Assembly (NCBI GenBank): GCA_963693365.1
Contig: CAVNZM010000001.1
Span: 558,001-622,000, forward strand
DNA: 64,000 nucleotides
Source of the DNA: Amoebidium appalachense
Taxonomy: Eukaryota > Ichthyosporea
Direction: 5' to 3'
The position numbers were made by a program, and so were the translations under genes. Shown piece after piece: positions 32,461 to 43,518 of this stretch; the stretch's first letter is position 1; every line of letters begins with the position of its first letter. The notes under the pieces were generated by a model. The model had not been told where the DNA came from, searched no databases, and saw only the letters and a list, made by a program, of their open reading frames with translations.

Positions 32461-34567
32461 TCTACAGAGCTCCCAAGAGTGGTAAAATGGAATTCACGAG
32501 CTCCTTGTGTGGGGGGCAAATGTGAACATGAGTGTAAAGCAAGCTTGCGGGTGGTTTTGGTACATAGTTGTCCTGGAACAAGGAACTTGGATAGCATGAG
32601 ACATGCAAGCCCCGCTTGAGGATGGAAACATAGAGGATAAGTAGTGGGAAGACGGGAAAACAGCACCGTATATGGTGGGAGGGGGGGGGGGGGGGGGGGG
32701 GGGGATGGAAGCAAAAGCACACTGACCTGTCTATTGTTTCTATAAGCCTCTCCATGCTGTGGCCACCGATCTCCAAATCGTCTTCTAAAACCAGAAGACC
32801 GGATGGTATGACATCTCCCAGCATCATGCTGGTGTGCACACTGCGGCTAAAAGCGCTAAGTATGCGTCCTGTGCGACAGAGAATGGTAAGAAGGAATTAA
32901 CGAACTCCTTGCGCGGGGGACAAATGTGAACATGAAGTGTAAAGCAAGCTTGCTGTCGTTTTGGTAGTTGTCCTGGGACAAGGGGCTTTAATAGCATGAG
33001 ACATACACGCCCCACTTGAGGATGCAAACATAGAGGCCAAGTAGTGGGAAGACCGGAAAACAGCACCGTGCAAGGCACTTGAAAACAAAAAGCCAGACAA
33101 ATGATTTATTAGGGCAGGCATTAAAAGGAGGAGGGGGAGGGGAAGCTGGGAGGCAAGAGAGAGGGGGGGGTGGGGGGTGAGGGGAAGGGAGAGAAAGGGA
33201 GTGGGAGAGTGGAAGGGGCAGGGGAAGGGGTTGTGGATATGGAGAGAGGAGAAGGAAGATGGAGAGGGAGGGAAAGGGGGAGGGAGAGGGAGAGGGAGAG
33301 GAAGAGGAAGAGAGCGATCCTGAGAAGAGCACCACGGCCTTACAACTTTCCTCGGTCATCATGCATGCATTCGGGCTAAAACACCTACCATAGTTGCCAC
33401 GGGCATGTAGCGTTTTTGTTGCATATTTTCCAGGGGGCTGATCCCAATAGTGGAGGGTGACAAACGGAAGTTGCTGCAAGAACAAGTAGTAATCCTTTGA
33501 TTTCTGTGGACGCCGTGCACAGTTATCTACAATGGAAGCACCCGGCGATCAGCACTCCCATAGTTACACCTTTTTACGCCAGCAGAAAACGGCTCGCCTG
33601 AATGTACACTTTGAGTAGGACAATTACCTTCCAAGTGAAAGAGGATTATTGTTATCGTGACTTGACTAGTATGAACACGTCCATTCTATCATACTTGTGC
33701 TTGCTGTATGGTTGTGCTTGCTGAAGTTGATGTACAGAGCAAATGGTTGTGCTTGCTGAAGTGGATGTACAGTGCATAATAGTGTTAATTATTTGCATGT
33801 GAGGACACACGGGTTCTTATTAAACACTATTTGGGGCCATTCTGATAGTTTTTGAGTTCTCTTTAGACCCTAATTGGTACCTTATGTTCCATCCGCTTTT
33901 CACCCGTACCAATGAGCATAGGTGGATCTAGACTTTTTGGTTATGAGTGCAAGTTGAGTATCGGTGCCTATGCTAGAAGAAGTGTCTGTCTTCAACATAC
34001 AACGGCTGTTGCGCCCTAGCCGGGTCCCGGGAGGGCACGGCTCGGAACGATAGAGAACTTACAACCAGCGGCAAAAGGGCAAAAGGGTTCTAAGTAAGAG
34101 GCAAAGGCTCAAAAGTTGTGTCTTCGGTTTATTAGAACCACTAAAAACTCGTAAGAATGTGATATCCTCCTTCTCATATTAACTACCTACTCTGTTCTCG
34201 TGTTTTGTGAGAAGCTAAATAGGACACTTAAGTTGCCTTGCACGAACTCTAGAAAAACCGCCGAGAAGATCACACTCTGCGCACATCTTGCTGGGAAGCA
34301 AGCTTCTGGGGCATGGGGTGTGTTGGTGGTGGTGGTGTGGGGGCGGGGATGGGGGCAGGGGGTTCAAATTTGTTATGCTGAAGCGGTGCCGATTATGGTT
34401 GGGGGTTGTGTGTGTGTGGTGTGTTTATGCTTCAGGTGTATGTGGAGAAAGGGGCGGTGGTGGTGGCACATGCTTAGAGATCTAACACCTACTAATCGAA
34501 AATACATGTCGTGTACGCATGGCGTTCCTCCGACTTCTGCTCACAAGCTAGAAGCCGAACTCAGCGG

Positions 34568-34601
<34 letters not shown>

Positions 34602-35187
34602 ACAGACAACCGTTGCCCTTATCGTTGGTTGCTACGAGTAGTCAGAAAGGGATCAGAAGCCCTTAGTTTTCTATATTTGCACACTCGTCTAACATGGGGA
34701 AGGCAAATGTGCATTCATTTTGATAGTGTGTGTGCCCATGTCCTTAGACTAGTGAAAAATAAACGAACCCACATTAATTTATTTTCCAAGGATGATCAGT
34801 GTTAGCGGTGTGTGCGACAATGCTTCTGACGGGGAGTTTGTGCCGTAATTTTCACATGCAGTATTTGTGTGGATGCAGACATGTCTGTGTAAGAACAAGA
34901 GCGGAAATTTTTTTGTGCAGCTGCACGTGTGTGTGTGTGTTTTGGTGTGCATTTGTGGGTGCCCGTGGTTTGTGTGATCAGCCCCACTATATTTGTGTGT
35001 CCCAGTGTAAGCATTTGGGTGCAAATCTCTTGTCTGCATGCCGGCTTGTGTGCGTCAGCACGTGCTGTTGTGTACCGCGTGTTTGTGTCCCAATGTGCCT
35101 GTGTGCACGTGTGTATGTGTGTGTGTTTGTGCGCGTGTCGCTTGTGCGCCTGTGCGCGTGTGCGAGTTTGCATGATATAGGAAGGCC

Positions 35188-35228
<41 letters not shown>

Positions 35229-36221
35229 CGTGCATGTTTCCCTTGTGCACTTGTGTGGCTGTGCACTATATGGCAAGGCTAGTGTGTAGGGGTGTTTGTG
35301 TATTTGTGTGTTTATAGCACGGAACGCTTGCTAAACGATCCCTTCCCAGACTGTTACGAAACACACGCACACACAAATACTCAACCACAGGAACAGCCAT
35401 CGCACACACGTGTACACATGCAAGATATACGGAAGCACACACCCGACAGCAGCTCTTCAAACATTCATTTCCACACACAAGCACACTCCATTTACAACTA
35501 CCTGGTCCTCCAGGTGTGTGCCGATGTACACATCCACATGCAGTGGGTAGTCAGTTGAATGCTTGAGTGCTCCGACTGTACGGAAGATGTATCGTTCCTC
35601 TCTTGGTACCGACATCATGGCAACCGTTATGTTGCGCCAGTTTTTGGTTTGAGGCCGAGGAAACTCTCCAACCAGGCTTTGATCAAGGATTTTATCGGAG
35701 TGTGGCGTTAAGAATTTTTCTTGATGTTGAGATGAATTTTGTCCTTCTTTCCCAATTGTTTCAAACGAACCATTTTTTCTTTGCTGCAGTTGTGTGCCTT
35801 CATGTGTGCGCGCCTCTACTGACGCCGCACTGAGTAGTGAGCCATTCTCATTTCCGTAGCCTAAAGAACGGCGTAGCCGGACAGCTCTGCAAGGGATGGC
35901 CAATTAGTTAGAGTGAATAAGCTCGCAATAGTTGGGTGGACTGAGGAGCAGTGTTTGTGCAACTTGATCTCTAAACTGCTGAAACCGTGCATTTAAGTTT
36001 TGCTTTGCAACCTGAAATGCTTACCATACTGGTGGCTTACACCACAGTATAAGCTACGCAAGATCACTTGTGTCTTACCTTAGATTACCAGGGTCGTTTT
36101 TTAGCAGGCCTAGTGTTCCACTGATGACCGCAAAAGCTGCCGTGACTACAAGTGCCCATGGAAGTAAGCGTACGAGGCAGCGAAACGCCCGTGGGTTAAG
36201 GATACGTCTCCACCGGCTCAT
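32461..36221 (-). CDS. Type II membrane glycosyltransferase-like gene (exons 1-4 recognised, 3' end open)
   Basis: Exons inferred on the minus strand are 36221-36079, 35886-35502, 33473-33389 and 32868-32727, with phases 2, 0 and 1 matching at each join. A fifth may start at 32461. Exon 1 begins MSRWRRILNPRAF after an in-frame stop and has one hydrophobic segment (LLPWALVVTAAFAVISG), typical of a Golgi signal anchor. Exon 2 contains NITVAMMSVPREERYIFRTV followed by PLHVDVYIGT. Exon 4 has GLLVLEDDLEIGG. The order (start of a nucleotide-sugar fold, a helix, then an EDD metal site) resembles MGAT4- or PGAP4-like GT-A enzymes, but I cannot name the family securely. Donor sites are GTAAGA, GTAGTT, GTAGGT and GTCAGT. 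The last introns share a repeat, listed separately. Confidence 0.65.
32462..32690 (-). repeat. Intron repeat, copy 1 (next to 3' splice site)
   Basis: About 200 bp shared with 32869-33080. The two are the 3' parts of consecutive introns of the glycosyltransferase-like gene. Shared words include CAAATGTGAACATGA, GTAAAGCAAGCTTGC, GTGGGAAGAC and GGAAAACAGCACCGT. A G run lies at the far end. Confidence 0.8.
32869..33080 (-). repeat. Intron repeat, copy 2 (next to 3' splice site)
   Basis: Homologous to copy 1, and likewise it ends at the polypyrimidine tract and AG of an inferred acceptor (CTGTCGCACAG before exon 4). Confidence 0.8.
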
Positions 36222-36603
36222 CCTGGCCTACCTCCGCATCATAGTGGGCATAGTGGGCTCAAGATGCTTGGTACATGTGCACCCCGTGGCAGTTCCGTTG
36301 CCAGGTCACAAGTTCCGAACTTCGATCGACGTCTGTCGGGGCGCTGCAGCAGTCATTGGTCAGAAAGGATTTGAGGTCACGTGACCGAGAGTTTGGGGCC
36401 CAACTTTGGGCCCGTCCTGTGCACCCGGTTTGCATGCAAGAATCGGTGGAACCCTTCTGAAGGCCCAAACGATCGGTCACGATTCCTTTGCAAACCGGAA
36501 TGTCACTTGAACCAAAGACGTCTGAACCTGTGATGTGTTGATGCAGCAGAGATTACAATCCCACACGACCACACAACACGCGACACGCGTGTGAGTGATA
36601 TGG

Positions 36604-36666
<63 letters not shown>

Positions 36667-36733
36667 GTGTGTGTGGGTGTGTGTGTGTGGGGGGGGGGGG
36701 TGGCATTGTGTGCCCTTGTGGGGTTCGTGAGTG

Positions 36734-36769
<36 letters not shown>

Positions 36770-37021
36770 TAATAAACAATAACCCCAATTTGTCTGAGCT
36801 TAGATTTAGTTAGATATAGCCAAAACCAGAAATGCCGTGCCCACTGAGCAATTTGACACGTCCCACCTTCCGTAAGTTCTCCTACCTCCCTTTCCCCTTT
36901 GATTTCACACTTCCCACTGCAGAAATGCAGGCATCCTCCGTCCCCCCCCCCCCCCCCCCCCCCCCCCTCTCCGCCTCTCAAAAATCTCCCGGTCATCATG
37001 GTATTGAGTTATCCCTCTTCC
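36222..37021. other. No recognised gene; (GT)n and poly-G
   Basis: Upstream of the glycosyltransferase-like gene. It contains a (GT)n array at 36607-36690, a G run at 36738-36768 and a C run at 36942-36966. The first few hundred bases may hold the promoter, but no motif stands out. Confidence 0.5.
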
Positions 37022-37820
37022 TGTCATCTTCCCATGATTATCGGCAAGACTTAGAAGTTGAGTTTTATATATGTTTATTAGGTTGTTGTAGTTTGTTTCC
37101 TTTTCCCTTTTCCCTTCTTCCTTTCTTTCTTTCTTTCCTTTCTGTTTCCGTGTACACCGATATCTTAGATCTGTGTACACATCGAGATATTTAGCCCGCG
37201 CACACGTATTGTCGTTTGTGTCAATGTCTAAATATGTGGTCCAATCAGATCTCGTTGTATTTTCCCAAATATAGTAACCTACATTCCTCATTAATTCTAT
37301 CCGATTCCTTTCTCATTCCATTCATTTCTATCCTCATTCCTTTTCCTTCTATTCCCACAATGTAGCATTGTTCTATGTTTCCCAACTATTAGGAATATTT
37401 ATATTTGGACGTGTTATGTTAAGAACATGTATAAATATATGATGTGAACTAATAGATACATAAGTGGTTTCATTTTGTTAAATGTTTCCGTGCTTTTATT
37501 AGAAGATTACTTTCATTAGAGGATTGCGTTTTATCTTCTATGTGTCGACAGGCATTTCGATCAATTTATTTTACCCTCATAGTTTTCGTCTTTCTAATTG
37601 GAAAATAGAGTTTTCGTTCTTTTGATTGGTTTATCGATTTCACATTCCTGAGTATAAAAGGAACTTCATATTGAAATAAATATCAAGCAGTCGAAATCAT
37701 TTCCTATGGCCCCAGTAATCGTTCCACCTCTCCGGTTGTGTTTCTCCCGTGTGTCTCTGTGTTGTGTATAACATAACACCCATCTGTGCACTCTGCTTCC
37801 CCGTTTACCCACACAAAACA
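37022..37820 (+). mobile_element. Solo copia family B LTR
   Basis: Starts TGTCATCTTCCC and ends ACACAAAACA, about 799 bp, with a TATAAAAGG box near 37654. No gag or primer-binding site follows, and no internal sequence precedes it. Confidence 0.8.
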
Positions 37821-38593
37821 AGGCTTCCCGGCTCTATTCTATGGATTGACTATTCACTTCCCCCCCACTCCCCCCCTTCCTCCCCCACCAAGTACTTCTG
37901 TAAGTATTTGTGCCAAACAAATTCTATGATTCTCTCTTAGGGAGCTTCCGCATGCTCAGTGTGTGTGTATGTGCGTGTGTCTCTGTGTCTGTGTGAGCGT
38001 GTGTGTGTGTGTGTGTGCGCGCTTGCTGTGTGCGTGTGGGCATCAGGCATTGGCTGTGTGAATTGTCACTGTTGTGGCAAGGTCTGGTATACTTGCTGTA
38101 CGTACTAGTGTGCGCCGACGACGTTTCGTGTCGTCTGTGTTGTGTAAATGCACGTATGCGCGCACCACTTCTCCCCAACTACCAGCTTCTTCTCTTCAAC
38201 ACACTCGTGCGGAAAATGGTTATCGTGATAAGGCTTTTTGGTTGCTCCATGATGCTCATTGTGAGCGTGCGCGTGTGTGTGAACTTGTGCGGGCGCGCGC
38301 GCGTGCGTGTGTCAGGCGGTGTGCATGCACGTGCACGCGTGTGCTGCGAGTCACAGTGGGCTTGTGACTTGTGTGCCCCAGTGATTTTGTAGGCGTGCGT
38401 GCAACGCAGCGCTAGCATGGTTGGTGATGTCACTTGGGGCCTGATGTTTGTGTAAGTGTGCACACCACGGTCTGTGTGCTGCCTCTCTTCTGGCTCTTTT
38501 TTTTTTTTTTACAAAGTGAGAGCGTGTACACAACTGTTTGTGTGTGTATGTACACGTGAGCTGTGTGCGCCAGTCCCCCCCCCCCCCCCCCCC
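37821..38593. other. No recognised gene
   Basis: GT-rich and low-complexity sequence between the solo LTR and a gag relic, ending in a C run at 38575-38594 that replaces the 5' part of gag. Confidence 0.5.
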
Positions 38594-39118
38594 CTGAAAG
38601 ACGACAAGCGTCTCAACTACTTTGAATGGGAGCCCCTCATTCACCGCTTCATCCGAACCACCATTGCCGAGAAATTCGTCGACGCCATCAAGGCACCACA
38701 GTGGGTTGACGGCTCCAACGCCAACCAGTGGCAAGGCTACGGCACCAAGGACGCCTACAAGAAAGCTTCCGACGTCCTCGACCAAATTCTCAGCCAGTCC
38801 GTTCATCCTACAGAGCTCTACGACTCTGGCCGCATGCAAGACGGTGTTAACAGTGGGGAAGTCTTCCATAACCTGCGTATGGCTTATGTGGCAGAGAAGG
38901 AGGCTCGCGTCACTCAAATTCAAGTCACCTACGAGGAGCTTGAACTACGAGACCTCCCCAACGTCACAGCGTACCTCACCCGTCTCCAACATCTGGCTAC
39001 GACCCTTGCCTGCCTCGACAAGCCCGTCCAACACAAGGATGTCATACGCAAGTTCTTCCTTCACCTACGCAAGAACACCGCCCTAGTCTGCACTGACATT
39101 GAACGTCTTTGCTCCGAC
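38594..39118 (+). pseudogene. gag: Copia gag relic (family B), both ends lost
   Basis: The frame from DDKRLNYFEWEPLIHRF to IERLCSD is almost the same as residues 19-193 of the gag at 9230. The 5' end is replaced by a C run and the 3' end is cut by a family A LTR at 39119. Confidence 0.85.
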
Positions 39119-40138
39119 TGTTGTAATACGTAGTATTTACATAATGTAAGATCTTCTCAGTTCGTGCCGTGTTATGTTTTTATTCATTTACTTAGTGAAA
39201 AAGATGTGCTCCTTGTACGTAAATTATGACATCGATCTCCAGTGTGTTTGAGTACTTGTAATCGTGTTGTGTCGGCTATATTCGTGTGTTTAGATATCGA
39301 TTACAGCAACTGATTATAGGTACACGAGTCTACCCAGTGAGGGAGAAACGTGTACATATTTATATGTACATGAATATCTTCGGTTACAACTGTGTTTTCA
39401 TGTTCGTGTTTTCTGTCCTGCTTCCTTTTTTTTTTTCCTCTTTCTTCTTCTTTCTTTTCTCTTTCTTTCTTCTCTTGTTTCCTTTCACATAATTATATTT
39501 CTTTCTCACTAATATATGTTGAGTAGATTTATATTACTCGTTATGTTTTGATTGGTAGAAAAACACTTAGGTTACACTTTAGCTTGTCATGTATGATCCA
39601 TAGCTTAGTCAACCACTTTTGTTTTGTGTGTTGCCGTACTATATCCAATCAGTGGACTTAGTCAGAAAATGTCTGAGTCTTTGTAGCCGGTGATAGGTTA
39701 GAAACATCACCTCTTTCCTCGTTACTTTTCACCTCATTTCTTTCTTATGGCTGTGACCTATGGTGTGCGTTCCTGTGTCTCCAGATCTATCCGGGAAACA
39801 CAAACTTCAAAGTTTTAAGTGGGGATGTTGTAATACGTAGTATTTACATATTCCGGATCTATCCGGGAAATAATCAATTGTGATTGGTTATTTTAGACAT
39901 AGATCTGATTTCCGACCAGTCGGAAATCATGTATGGATTTGACTTAAGGGAATTTCAGGTATTTATGCGAGATCAAAATAAATTGAGTTCAGTCGTGTCT
40001 AAACATTGATGTCTGTTGTGTACACTGCTCCGATCGTTCCGTGTTTTGTTGTTGTGTGTCTGTGGTGTTTTCACACTGCATCACTGTGTCTCTGCTTCCA
40101 TCCCAAATACTTATACAATTTTACAGGATATGGGCCCA
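39119..40138 (+). mobile_element. Copia family A LTR pair, rearranged
   Basis: A first LTR A starts at 39119 (TGTTGTAATACGTAG) inside gag. A purine tract AAGTGGGGA at 39817-39825 precedes a second LTR A at 39826-40125 that has a large internal deletion. The second LTR is followed by GGATATGGGCCCA (40126-40138), a half-tRNA-iMet type primer-binding site. The next bases belong to an LTR of family C. Confidence 0.75.
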
Positions 40139-40156
40139 GCACGCTTCCACTGCGTA

Positions 40157-40784
40157 TTTCTGTTTGCTCTCCTCTGTTTATCTGAGAGGTAGCGTGATTG
40201 GCTAGCTACATTCGTTGTCTTTCTTTTATTTCAAAGTGGCTTAGTTCTTTTCTCAATAGGATGGCTCGCCAATAGTCGCGAGCGAGTACATCTGTAGATC
40301 GTGTTGTGCATTCCTGTCAATAAATATATGTGTTGTGATTGGACAATAGATACATATGGAATTCGGTTTATTGCAATGTGTCTTCACTTTGAGAGTGTCG
40401 ACTGTTAGGAAATATATGTATTTAAATGAGTTTCTTTATAGAGACGAGTATAAATATGCAGTAATAGTGACAAGATATATAATTACTTAATTTATTTAAG
40501 TAAGAGTTTCTAAACTTTAGTTAAGTCGGAAGTTGGAATGCGTATGCTCTGTCGGAATGTGTTTTTCTATCTTCTGATAGAACCGATTGGTTCTCCCCTT
40601 TAGTTGTGATAAGCTGATAAGTCGCAAGCACAAAAAGAACCGAGAGCACAATAAACGATCAGTTGTTGTTTGAAATCTTTCAATGTCTCGTGAACAACTC
40701 CGATTGCCCCCTCTTTATTGTGTTGGTCGTGTTTTGCATGACACCTCTGTGCACTCTGCTCCCTTAGACCCGTACAAAACAACA
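40157..40784 (+). mobile_element. 5' LTR of copia family C (5'-truncated)
   Basis: Matches the minus-strand LTR at 50895-49999 from TTTCTGTTTGCTCTCC to the end AAAACAACA. The primer-binding site GGTTAAAGGCCCA follows at 40785. It drives the copia ORF that begins at 40903. Confidence 0.8.
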
Positions 40785-41403
40785 GGTTAAAGGCCCATTT
40801 TTGCACGCTGTCGCAACACATTCTCTCGCTGCAATCGAAAATACTCAAATTTGAATACCGATTTGATTCCTCTCTCGCGCATCATCTGACTGATTGATCA
40901 CCATGTCGAAGAAACCTGCGTACCTCAACCTCACCCCCTGGAAAGGGGAGGACACCACGGACAAGAAGTCCGGCAAACGTCTCACCTATTATGAGTGGGA
41001 ACCCGTCATCTTCCGGTACCTACGTACTACCATCGCGGCCAAGCTAGTGCCCGGCATCAAGGCCCCCGAGTGGGTCGATCCTTCCGACGAGAACGGGTGG
41101 CATGGCTATGACACTGAGGAGGCCTACACGGCGAGGCTTCCAACTTCCTTGAACAGATGTTTACTCAACGCGTCTCCAATGATAAGCTGTATAACTCTGG
41201 TCAAATCCACGATGATGTGTCACCTGCCCAAGCTTTCCACAACCTCCGTATGACCTATGCGGCTGAACGTGAAGATCGTGCTCGTCAAATCCTCCTCGAC
41301 TACTATGAGCTTGAACTCAAGGACTGTTGGAAGATGGTATCGTTATCCAGTCCGATCGCATGAATCAGATCATGATCGGCTGGTGGCCTGCGAGATCTTA
41401 ACC

Positions 41404-41476
41404 GATCTCGTAGCTCAGTTGGTAGAGCACTCGACCGGAGATAGAGGGGTCGCGGGTTCAAATCCCGTCGGGATCA
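41404..41476 (+). tRNA. tRNA gene in the 5' LTR of miniature element copy 2
   Basis: 73 nt fold as a full cloverleaf. Acceptor GATCTCG pairs with CGGGATC (one G-T) and ends in discriminator A. The D-stem is GCTC/GAGC and the T-stem GCGGG/CCCGT with loop TTCAAAT. The A-box TAGCTCAGTTGG and B-box GGTTCAAATCC are intact, and TTTTT follows 2 nt after the gene. The anticodon stem CTCGA/TAGAG has one G-A mismatch. The loop CCGGAGA has C rather than U at position 33. The nominal anticodon is GGA (Ser codons), yet the variable loop is short, unlike tRNA-Ser. It is probably transcribed by Pol III, but decoding function is doubtful. Confidence 0.8.
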
Positions 41477-41773
41477 TCTTTTTCTCATCCTCTTCTCGCT
41501 GGGGTAAAAGCCAGCACGCCTTTACTGGCGTCATCACAACCATCGGCAGTGGTTAGGTTGTGATCTCAAGGCTAGCAAGACCGCTAGTCTCTCCACCAGG
41601 ACAAAATCCAAAATGGTAGCATGAACAGGGGTTCAGTGGGGACTGAGGGGGCAGTCCACCCTAACCTGATTCTGCGATTCATCCTGAGTGGGGATGTTGG
41701 AAGATGGTATCGTTATCCAGTCCGATCGCATGAATCAGATCATGATCGGCTGGTGGCCTGCGAGATCTTAACC

Positions 41774-41846
41774 GATCTCGTAGCTCAGTTGGTAGAGCAC
41801 TCGACCGGAGATAGAGGGGTCGCGGGTTCAAATCCCGTCGGGATCA
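41774..41846 (+). tRNA. tRNA gene in the 3' LTR of miniature element copy 2
   Basis: Identical over its 73 nt to the copy at 41404, with the same CCGGAGA loop and TTTTT terminator. Confidence 0.8.
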
Positions 41847-43075
41847 TCTTTTTCTCATCCTCATCTCGCTGGGGTAAATGCCAGCACGCCTTTACTGGCG
41901 TCATCACAACCATCGGCAGTGGTTAGGTTGTGATCTCAAGGCTAGCAAGATGGCTAGTCTCTGCACCAGGACAAAATCCAAAAAAGACTTCAAGACCGTC
42001 ACACCCTACCTCACCATGGCACGCCGTCTGTGCACTACCCTGCACATCCTCAAAGAGCCCATCCCTCACAAGACCATGGTTGATACCTCCTTGATCCACC
42101 TCAAGAAGAACCGTAAGTTAGTTTGTTCCGACATCCAGGCCATGATTGCCGACTACTTCCGTTGTAACATCAGCTACGAGAACTACAACCGTCTAATCAG
42201 TGACATCCGAGCTGCAGAGATCCGTGAAGGTCTCATCGACTCTGGGTCCGGGTCCTCCTCCTCCGTCCGAACAGCACGTGCCCTGCAAAGCCGTGTTCTC
42301 ACCAAGGACGACCTCCGACACCGGATCCCCCGATGTGACAGCTCCGTCTCCCGTCACCCCCGTGGTCGTCCCACCGATCGATCCCCCTCAGTTGACCATG
42401 ATTACTCCCGGTCCCGTTCCCCCGGCCATCGTTCCCGGTCACCCCCCCCCCCCCCCCCCCCCCCCCCCCGTAAAGCGGGTAACCGTCATCATCAGCCATC
42501 CTGAGCCAAGACCACTGGCTCCCTCGACTGTGCCTACTGTCATGAGGACCATCATGTCACACAGTGTGATAAACCTGGCTGCTCAATCGCCCGTCGTCAC
42601 CGCGCCAGCACCAAGTCTGGTAAAGAGGTGCATTTTGCCCTCGTATCCACCACGGCCTCCCTACCCATGGACCCCTGCTGGGACTCGGCTTCAAACGTCC
42701 ATGTGTGCCCAGTAAAGGAGTACTTCTCTACTCTTAAGCCGTGCCCCCCGACCGACGTCCACGGCCTCGGCATCGTCACTGCACATCACCGTGGTGTCAC
42801 CAACCTGGCTGTCACCTACAACGGAGTAACATCAGTACTAAGCCTCAACACCCTCTATGTACCCGACTCCCCAGCCTTCCTTATTTCCCCCTCAATGGCC
42901 TCCAAGTCGGGTCTCCTTGCCCACCTCGATGATGCGGATGAATTCCTCTCCTACCTCTACACTCGTGGTGGCAACATCGTGTGTTCCCTCTGTTGGAAGA
43001 TGGTATCGTTATCCAGTCCGAATCGGATCGCATGAATCAGATCATGATCAACTGGTGGCCTGCGAGATCTTAACC

Positions 43076-43148
43076 GATCTCGTAGCTCAGTTGGTAGAGC
43101 ACTCGACCGGAGATAGAGGGGTCGCGGGTTCAAATCCCGTCGGGATCA
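43076..43148 (+). tRNA. tRNA gene in the 5' LTR of miniature element copy 3
   Basis: Matches the 73-nt gene at 41404 exactly by eye, with A-box, B-box and T5 terminator. Confidence 0.8.
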
Positions 43149-43445
43149 TCTTTTTCTCATCCTCTTCTCGCTGGGGTAAAAGCCAGCACGCCTTTACTGG
43201 CTTCATCACAACCATCGGCAGTGGTTAGGTTGTGATCTCAAGGCTAGCAAGATCGCTAGTCTCTGCACCAGGACAAAATCCAAAATGGTAGCATGAACAG
43301 GGGTTCAGTGGGGACTGAGGGGGCAGTCCACCATAACCTGATTCTGCGATTCGTCCTGAGTGGGGATGTTGGAAGATGGTATCGTTATCCAGTCCGATCG
43401 CATGAATCAGATCATGATCGGCTGGTGGCCTGCGAGATCTTAACC

Positions 43446-43518
43446 GACCTCGTAGCTCAGTTGGTAGAGCACTCGACCGGAGATAGAGGGGTCGCAGGTT
43501 CAAATCCCGTCGGGATCA
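43446..43518 (+). tRNA. tRNA gene in the 3' LTR of miniature element copy 3
   Basis: As the other copies, but the acceptor strand reads GACCTCG (breaking one pair) and the T-stem GCAGG. Promoter boxes and terminator are kept. Confidence 0.75.

Larger units (their letters stand above)
41325..41983 (+). mobile_element. Miniature LTR retrotransposon with a tRNA gene in each LTR, copy 2
   Basis: The 5' LTR is 41325-41613 and the 3' LTR 41695-41983, both 289 bp, with an 81-bp internal region. The flanking 5-mers are AGGAC and AAGAC, a target duplication with one mismatch. The insertion splits the gag segment ELKD / DFKTVTPYL. TGGTAGCA lies at 41614 and GAGTGGGGA at 41686-41694. Confidence 0.9.

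Noticed and set aside
36070-36384. Plus-strand ORF of 104 codons
   Set aside because: Antisense to exon 1 of the type II glycosyltransferase-like gene, which has a start, membrane anchor and GTAAGA donor on the minus strand.
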